A DNA stretch of 7,668 nucleotides from Clostridiales bacterium. GTDB taxonomy: Bacteria > Bacillota > Clostridia > Peptostreptococcales > Anaerovoracaceae. Below, piece after piece: positions 4,897 through 7,668 of this stretch. The first letter of the stretch is position 1. Every line of letters begins with the position of its first letter. The position numbers and the translations under genes are program-made. Below the pieces are notes generated by a model, which was not told where the DNA came from, searched no databases, and saw only the letters and a program-made list of their open reading frames with translations. The stretch spans positions 1 through 7,668 of the forward strand of contig JAAZLU010000177.1 of assembly GCA_012799165.1 (NCBI GenBank). The letters are read 5' to 3'.

Positions 4897-4944
4897 GCCT
4901 TTTCGAGAGAGCAAGCCTTAGCGACGCTCGATTGGAAAAAAGGC
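4897..4944. repeat. Second imperfect palindrome
   Basis: GCCTTTT (4897-4903) pairs with AAAAGGC (4938-4944), and CGAG next to it can pair with CTCG at 4927-4930, leaving a bulge. It continues the run of palindromes ahead of the 70-bp repeats. Confidence 0.4.
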
Positions 4945-4950
4945 GACTGC

Positions 4951-5112
4951 TGTAAGTTTGGCTATGATATAACATTTCCTTCGGTTTCCAATCTATAGGC
5001 AGGAAATGTTGTATCACTTTTGTAAGTTTGGTTGTGATATAACATTTCCTTCGGTTTCCAATCTATAGGCGGGAAATGTTGTATCACTTCTGTAAGTTTG
5101 GTTGTGATATAA
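4951..5112. repeat. 70-bp tandem repeat, two full copies and one partial
   Basis: Copies begin with TGTAAGTTTGG at 4951, 5021 and 5091, an exact 70-base period. The third stops matching at 5112. Full copies differ at only a few positions. Each contains a hairpin: in copy 2 GTGATATAACATTTCC (5034-5049) pairs with GGAAATGTTGTATCAC (5072-5087) over 16 pairs with one U-G pair and a 22-base loop; copy 1 has arms at 4965-4979 and 5002-5016. Because 70 is not a multiple of three, the minus-strand frames across it change with each copy, so it is not coding. Confidence 0.92.
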
Positions 5113-5113
5113 T
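5105..5113 (+). promoter_or_regulatory. Extended -10 promoter of queH-priA
   Basis: TGATATAAT at 5105-5113 is a full extended -10 and would start transcription near 5120, about 22 bases before the queH ATG. No good -35 is seen at the proper distance. The element arises where the partial third repeat copy diverges: the intact repeats read TATAAC at this point, the third reads TATAAT. Confidence 0.55.
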
Positions 5114-5141
5114 AAATAATTAACAAAAAAGGAGTCTTTCG

Positions 5142-5747
5142 ATGGAGCAAAAGCCCTCTAAAAAAAGAATACTTTTGCACAGCTGCTGCGGGCCCTGCTC
5201 GAGCGCCGTAATCGAGAGGCTTGCGCCGGACTACGAGATTTCGCTGTTTTACTACAATCCCAACATCACGGATAGGGCTGAGTACGAGCACAGGCTCGCT
5301 GAACAGAAGCGCCTAATCGATCTGATAGCCGGCGAGATCTACGTAGAATTCGTCGAAGGTGAATACGAGCCCTCGAAATTCTATGACTGCGCGAAGGGTC
5401 TCGAATCCGAGCCCGAAGGCGGGAGGCGCTGCGAGGAGTGCTTTAAGTTGAGGCTTTCCGAGACCGCACGCGCCGCGGCAGAGGGGGGCTACGACTGCTT
5501 CGACAGCACTCTCAGCGTGAGCCCCCATAAAGATTACAGGACTCTTTTTAGGATAGGCAAGGAGCTCGCTGAAGAGTGCGGCGTCGAATTTTTAGCAGGC
5601 GATTATAAAAAGCGCGACGGATATTTGCGTTCCGTAAGACTGGCCAAAAAGTACGAACTTTATAGACAGAATTATTGTGGTTGCAAGTTTTCGCGCATAC
5701 AAAAGCGCCCTGAGCGGCGAGAGCTTTTGGAGGATAGCCATGTCTGA
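5142..5747 (+). CDS. queH: Epoxyqueuosine reductase QueH
   Basis: Catalyses the last step of queuosine synthesis, reducing epoxyqueuosine to queuosine in the anticodon wobble position of tRNA. QueH (former DUF208) is the cobalamin-independent, iron-sulfur alternative to QueG. The 201 residues show the family landmarks: LLHSCCGPCS at 11-20 (Cys15, Cys16, Cys19), FYYNPNI at 36-42, GGRRCEECFKLRL at 93-105 (Cys97, Cys100), STLSVSPHKD at 122-131 and YCGCKFS at 178-184 (Cys179, Cys181). These cysteines are expected to hold the metal cluster and a redox pair. ATG 5142 has GGAG at 5131-5134. The gene overlaps priA by 8 bases and probably shares its transcript. Codons are richer in G and C than in the GntR operon. 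Confidence 0.95.
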   Translation: MEQKPSKKRILLHSCCGPCSSAVIERLAPDYEISLFYYNPNITDRAEYEHRLAEQKRLIDLIAGEIYVEFVEGEYEPSKFYDCAKGLESEPEGGRRCEECFKLRLSETARAAAEGGYDCFDSTLSVSPHKDYRTLFRIGKELAEECGVEFLAGDYKKRDGYLRSVRLAKKYELYRQNYCGCKFSRIQKRPERRELLEDSHV

Positions 5748-7668
5748 CGACTATCTCCACGTAATAGTGGACAACAATACCGATGCTACCGACATGTTCT
5801 ACAGCTACGCCTGCTCAAAGGGCGAGGCGCAGATCGGCGACAAGGTCGATATTACTTTCGGGAGATCCAACCGCAAAATCGCGGGTTATGTCGCCGGGAT
5901 TTCGGATGAGCCGCCCGAAGGAGTAGAAAATATAAAGCGGATAATTGCTTGCAGCCCGGATGAAGGGCTCACACTGGAAGCTATGCGCACGGCACGCTGG
6001 ATGAGGCAGCGCTATCTGTGCAGATACATAGAGGCCGTAAAGTGCTTCCTTCCTGCGAATACGACGGCGAAGAGAAAGACCAAAGATCCCTTCGAGGGGA
6101 TAGAAGCCGAACCTTCGGAGCCCGAAGTCTTAAATCTTGACCAGCAGAAGGCTCTGGACAGAATCGTGAAGGCTCTGGACGCGCGGGATAATGAGAATTT
6201 TCTGCTGTTCGGAGTTACGGGTTCCGGCAAGACTGAGGTATACCTTCAGGCTATGGCTCGCTGTTTCGAACAGGGTAGGCAGGGGATAATCCTCGTTCCG
6301 GAGATTTCTCTGACACCTCAGGCGGTTACCCGCTTCATGAGCAGGTTCGGCAAGGACAGCATAGCGATTCTGCACAGTCGGCTCACGCGGGCGCAAAAAT
6401 CTGTGGAATACGAAAAGATTCGCCTCGGCAAGGTTAAGCTCGTAATCGGCGCCAGATCCGCAATATTTGCTCCCTTGCAGGACATCGGTTTAATCGTGAT
6501 AGACGAGGAGCACGAATCCTCCTACAAGTCCGATATGAGCCCCAAGTACGAGGCGATGGAAGTTGCGATGAAGAGGGCAAAAGACCACTCTGCAGTGATG
6601 GTCCTCGGCAGCGCGACGCCTTCGGTCTGCGATTATTACAGGAGTAAATACGGCATATTCACCCGCCTGGAACTACCCGAACGCTACAACAGGACTCCTC
6701 TGCCGAATGTCGAAGTCGTAGACATGAGAAGGGAGGTTAAGGCCGGAAACAGAAGTCTCTTTTCGGAGGCTTTGGCAGGCTCGATATCGGATTGTCTCGA
6801 GCGAAAGAAGCAAATAATATTGTTTTTAAACAGGAGGGGCTATTCTCCATTCGTATCTTGCCGGGAATGCGGTTATGTGCCGACTTGTCCCGAGTGCGGA
6901 ATTTCGATGACCTACCATAAGGCAAAGCGCGCGTTGCTCTGTCATTACTGCGGACGCAGCAGGGCTTTCCCGAAGCTCTGTCCGGAATGCAGCAGCAGGC
7001 TGATTGGAAAGTTCGGCGCCGGCACGGAGCAGGTCGAAGAAAGGGTTAAGGAGTTGTTCCCGCAGGCTCGCACGGACAGGCTCGACGCCGACACCACGAG
7101 GCGAAAGGGTCAGCTTGAGGGGATACTTCGGCGCTTCGAGAGGGGAAAGACCGATATACTCATCGGGACTCAGCTTGTGGCGAAGGGTCTCGATGTCGCG
7201 AATGTAGCTCTCGTGGGGATAATTTCTGCCGACGTAACCCTCAATATACCCGACTATCGCAGCGGCGAGAGAACTTTCCAGCTGATAACCCAGGCGGCGG
7301 GACGAGCGGGCAGGGGCGACGAGCAGGGCCTTGTCTATGTTCAGACTTATTCGCCCGATTCGGCTGTCATTCAGAGCGCGGCGAGACAGGATTATATTTC
7401 CTTCTACGAGAGGGAAATCGGGATAAGGAGAGCTGTGCTATATCCTCCCTTTGCGGATATATTTCTTTTCGTTTGCTCGGACGAAGAAGAGTTTAAGGCT
7501 ATGGATTCGGCCGCAAGATCTGCGCAGTGGTTCAGAGAGCGCTTGCCTAAGGAGTGTGTGGTAGTCGGCCCCTATGCGTCGCCGCTTGCAAAGCAGGCGG
7601 GCAGATATAGATATCAGCTGCTGGTGAAGGTGCCGGCGGGTTACAGGCAGATATGCAGCAGTGCGGCC
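5740..7668 (+). CDS. priA: Primosomal protein N' (replication restart helicase PriA), 3' end outside window
   Basis: A 3'-to-5' DNA helicase that recognises stalled forks and reloads the replicative helicase. The frame is open from ATG 5740 to the window end, 643 codons without a stop; family members are usually 730-830 residues, so the C-terminus is missing. An N-terminal DNA-binding domain (about 1-110) precedes Walker A GVTGSGKT at 158-165 and the DEEH box at 255-258. The zinc-binding region has eight cysteines in pairs: 374/377, 383/386, 401/404 and 414/417. The second helicase lobe follows (GTQLVAKGLDV, then TQAAGRAGRGD). GGAGG at 5729-5733 lies six bases before the start, inside queH, and the start overlaps the queH stop, which suggests translational coupling. 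Confidence 0.97.
   Translation, partial: MSDDYLHVIVDNNTDATDMFYSYACSKGEAQIGDKVDITFGRSNRKIAGYVAGISDEPPEGVENIKRIIACSPDEGLTLEAMRTARWMRQRYLCRYIEAVKCFLPANTTAKRKTKDPFEGIEAEPSEPEVLNLDQQKALDRIVKALDARDNENFLLFGVTGSGKTEVYLQAMARCFEQGRQGIILVPEISLTPQAVTRFMSRFGKDSIAILHSRLTRAQKSVEYEKIRLGKVKLVIGARSAIFAPLQDIGLIVIDEEHESSYKSDMSPKYEAMEVAMKRAKDHSAVMVLGSATPSVCDYYRSKYGIFTRLELPERYNRTPLPNVEVVDMRREVKAGNRSLFSEALAGSISDCLERKKQIILFLNRRGYSPFVSCRECGYVPTCPECGISMTYHKAKRALLCHYCGRSRAFPKLCPECSSRLIGKFGAGTEQVEERVKELFPQARTDRLDADTTRRKGQLEGILRRFERGKTDILIGTQLVAKGLDVANVALVGIISADVTLNIPDYRSGERTFQLITQAAGRAGRGDEQGLVYVQTYSPDSAVIQSAARQDYISFYEREIGIRRAVLYPPFADIFLFVCSDEEEFKAMDSAARSAQWFRERLPKECVVVGPYASPLAKQAGRYRYQLLVKVPAGYRQICSSAA

Noticed and set aside
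4951..5112. CRISPR array
   Set aside because: The units are contiguous 70-bp repeats with no unique spacers between them, and no cas genes are present.
4692..5291. Small minus-strand ORFs across the palindromes
   Set aside because: They are products of the hairpin repeats read in shifting frames (the period is not a multiple of three) and lack ribosome binding sites.
7004..7207. Alternative-frame plus-strand ORF within priA
   Set aside because: Arg/Ser-rich artefact of GC-rich codons; the priA frame is continuous and carries all helicase motifs.

Overview
The window looks like chromosomal DNA of a low-to-moderate-GC member of the Bacillota, most likely an anaerobic clostridium. The basis is the strong AGGAGG-type ribosome binding sites, frequent GTG starts, sigma-A style TTGACA/TATAAT promoters, and the gene types present (GntR-ABC operon, XRE regulator with a membrane tail, QueH). 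No genus can be named from the sequence alone. There are no rRNA or tRNA genes, no CRISPR array and no recognisable transposase.

Layout. Bases 1-205 hold an unassigned stretch, possibly the tail of a decayed gene, then a promoter with three 10-bp-phased copies of a CTGTT-TATAG motif. Bases 206-2079 are a tight three-gene operon: a short YtrA-like GntR repressor, an ABC ATPase and a six-helix ABC-2 type permease. Bases 2152-2541 (minus strand) carry a Phd/YefM-type antitoxin with no toxin beside it and two possible in-frame starts, each with its own promoter and ribosome binding site. The outer promoter lies in an almost symmetric element at 2559-2609 that also reads as a plus-strand promoter toward an XRE regulator with a two-helix membrane tail (2888-3382). 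That gene ends in a clear intrinsic terminator.

Bases 3433-3998 contain no convincing gene. They hold a good promoter (3506-3533) and, some 460 bases later, thymidine kinase (tdk, 3999-4631). The stretch between has several inverted repeats with alternative pairings and a short GC hairpin plus T6 just before the tdk ribosome binding site. It could be a regulatory leader, or decayed coding sequence.

Bases 4632-5141 are an array of palindromes: a terminator-like hairpin, a diverged hairpin element, two unrelated imperfect hairpins, then two complete copies and one partial copy of an exact 70-bp tandem repeat, each complete copy with a 54-bp hairpin. The partial third copy provides the extended -10 of the next operon. 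That operon is queH (epoxyqueuosine reductase, 5142-5747), overlapping priA (primosomal helicase) by 8 bases; priA runs off the end of the window.

The genes form at least four separate transcription units. The GntR-ABC unit is probably a self-repressed export or stress-response module. tdk (nucleotide salvage), queH (tRNA queuosine synthesis) and priA (replication restart) are housekeeping genes. The least explained material is non-coding: the 70-bp hairpin repeats, the symmetric promoter at 2559-2609 and the long tdk leader.
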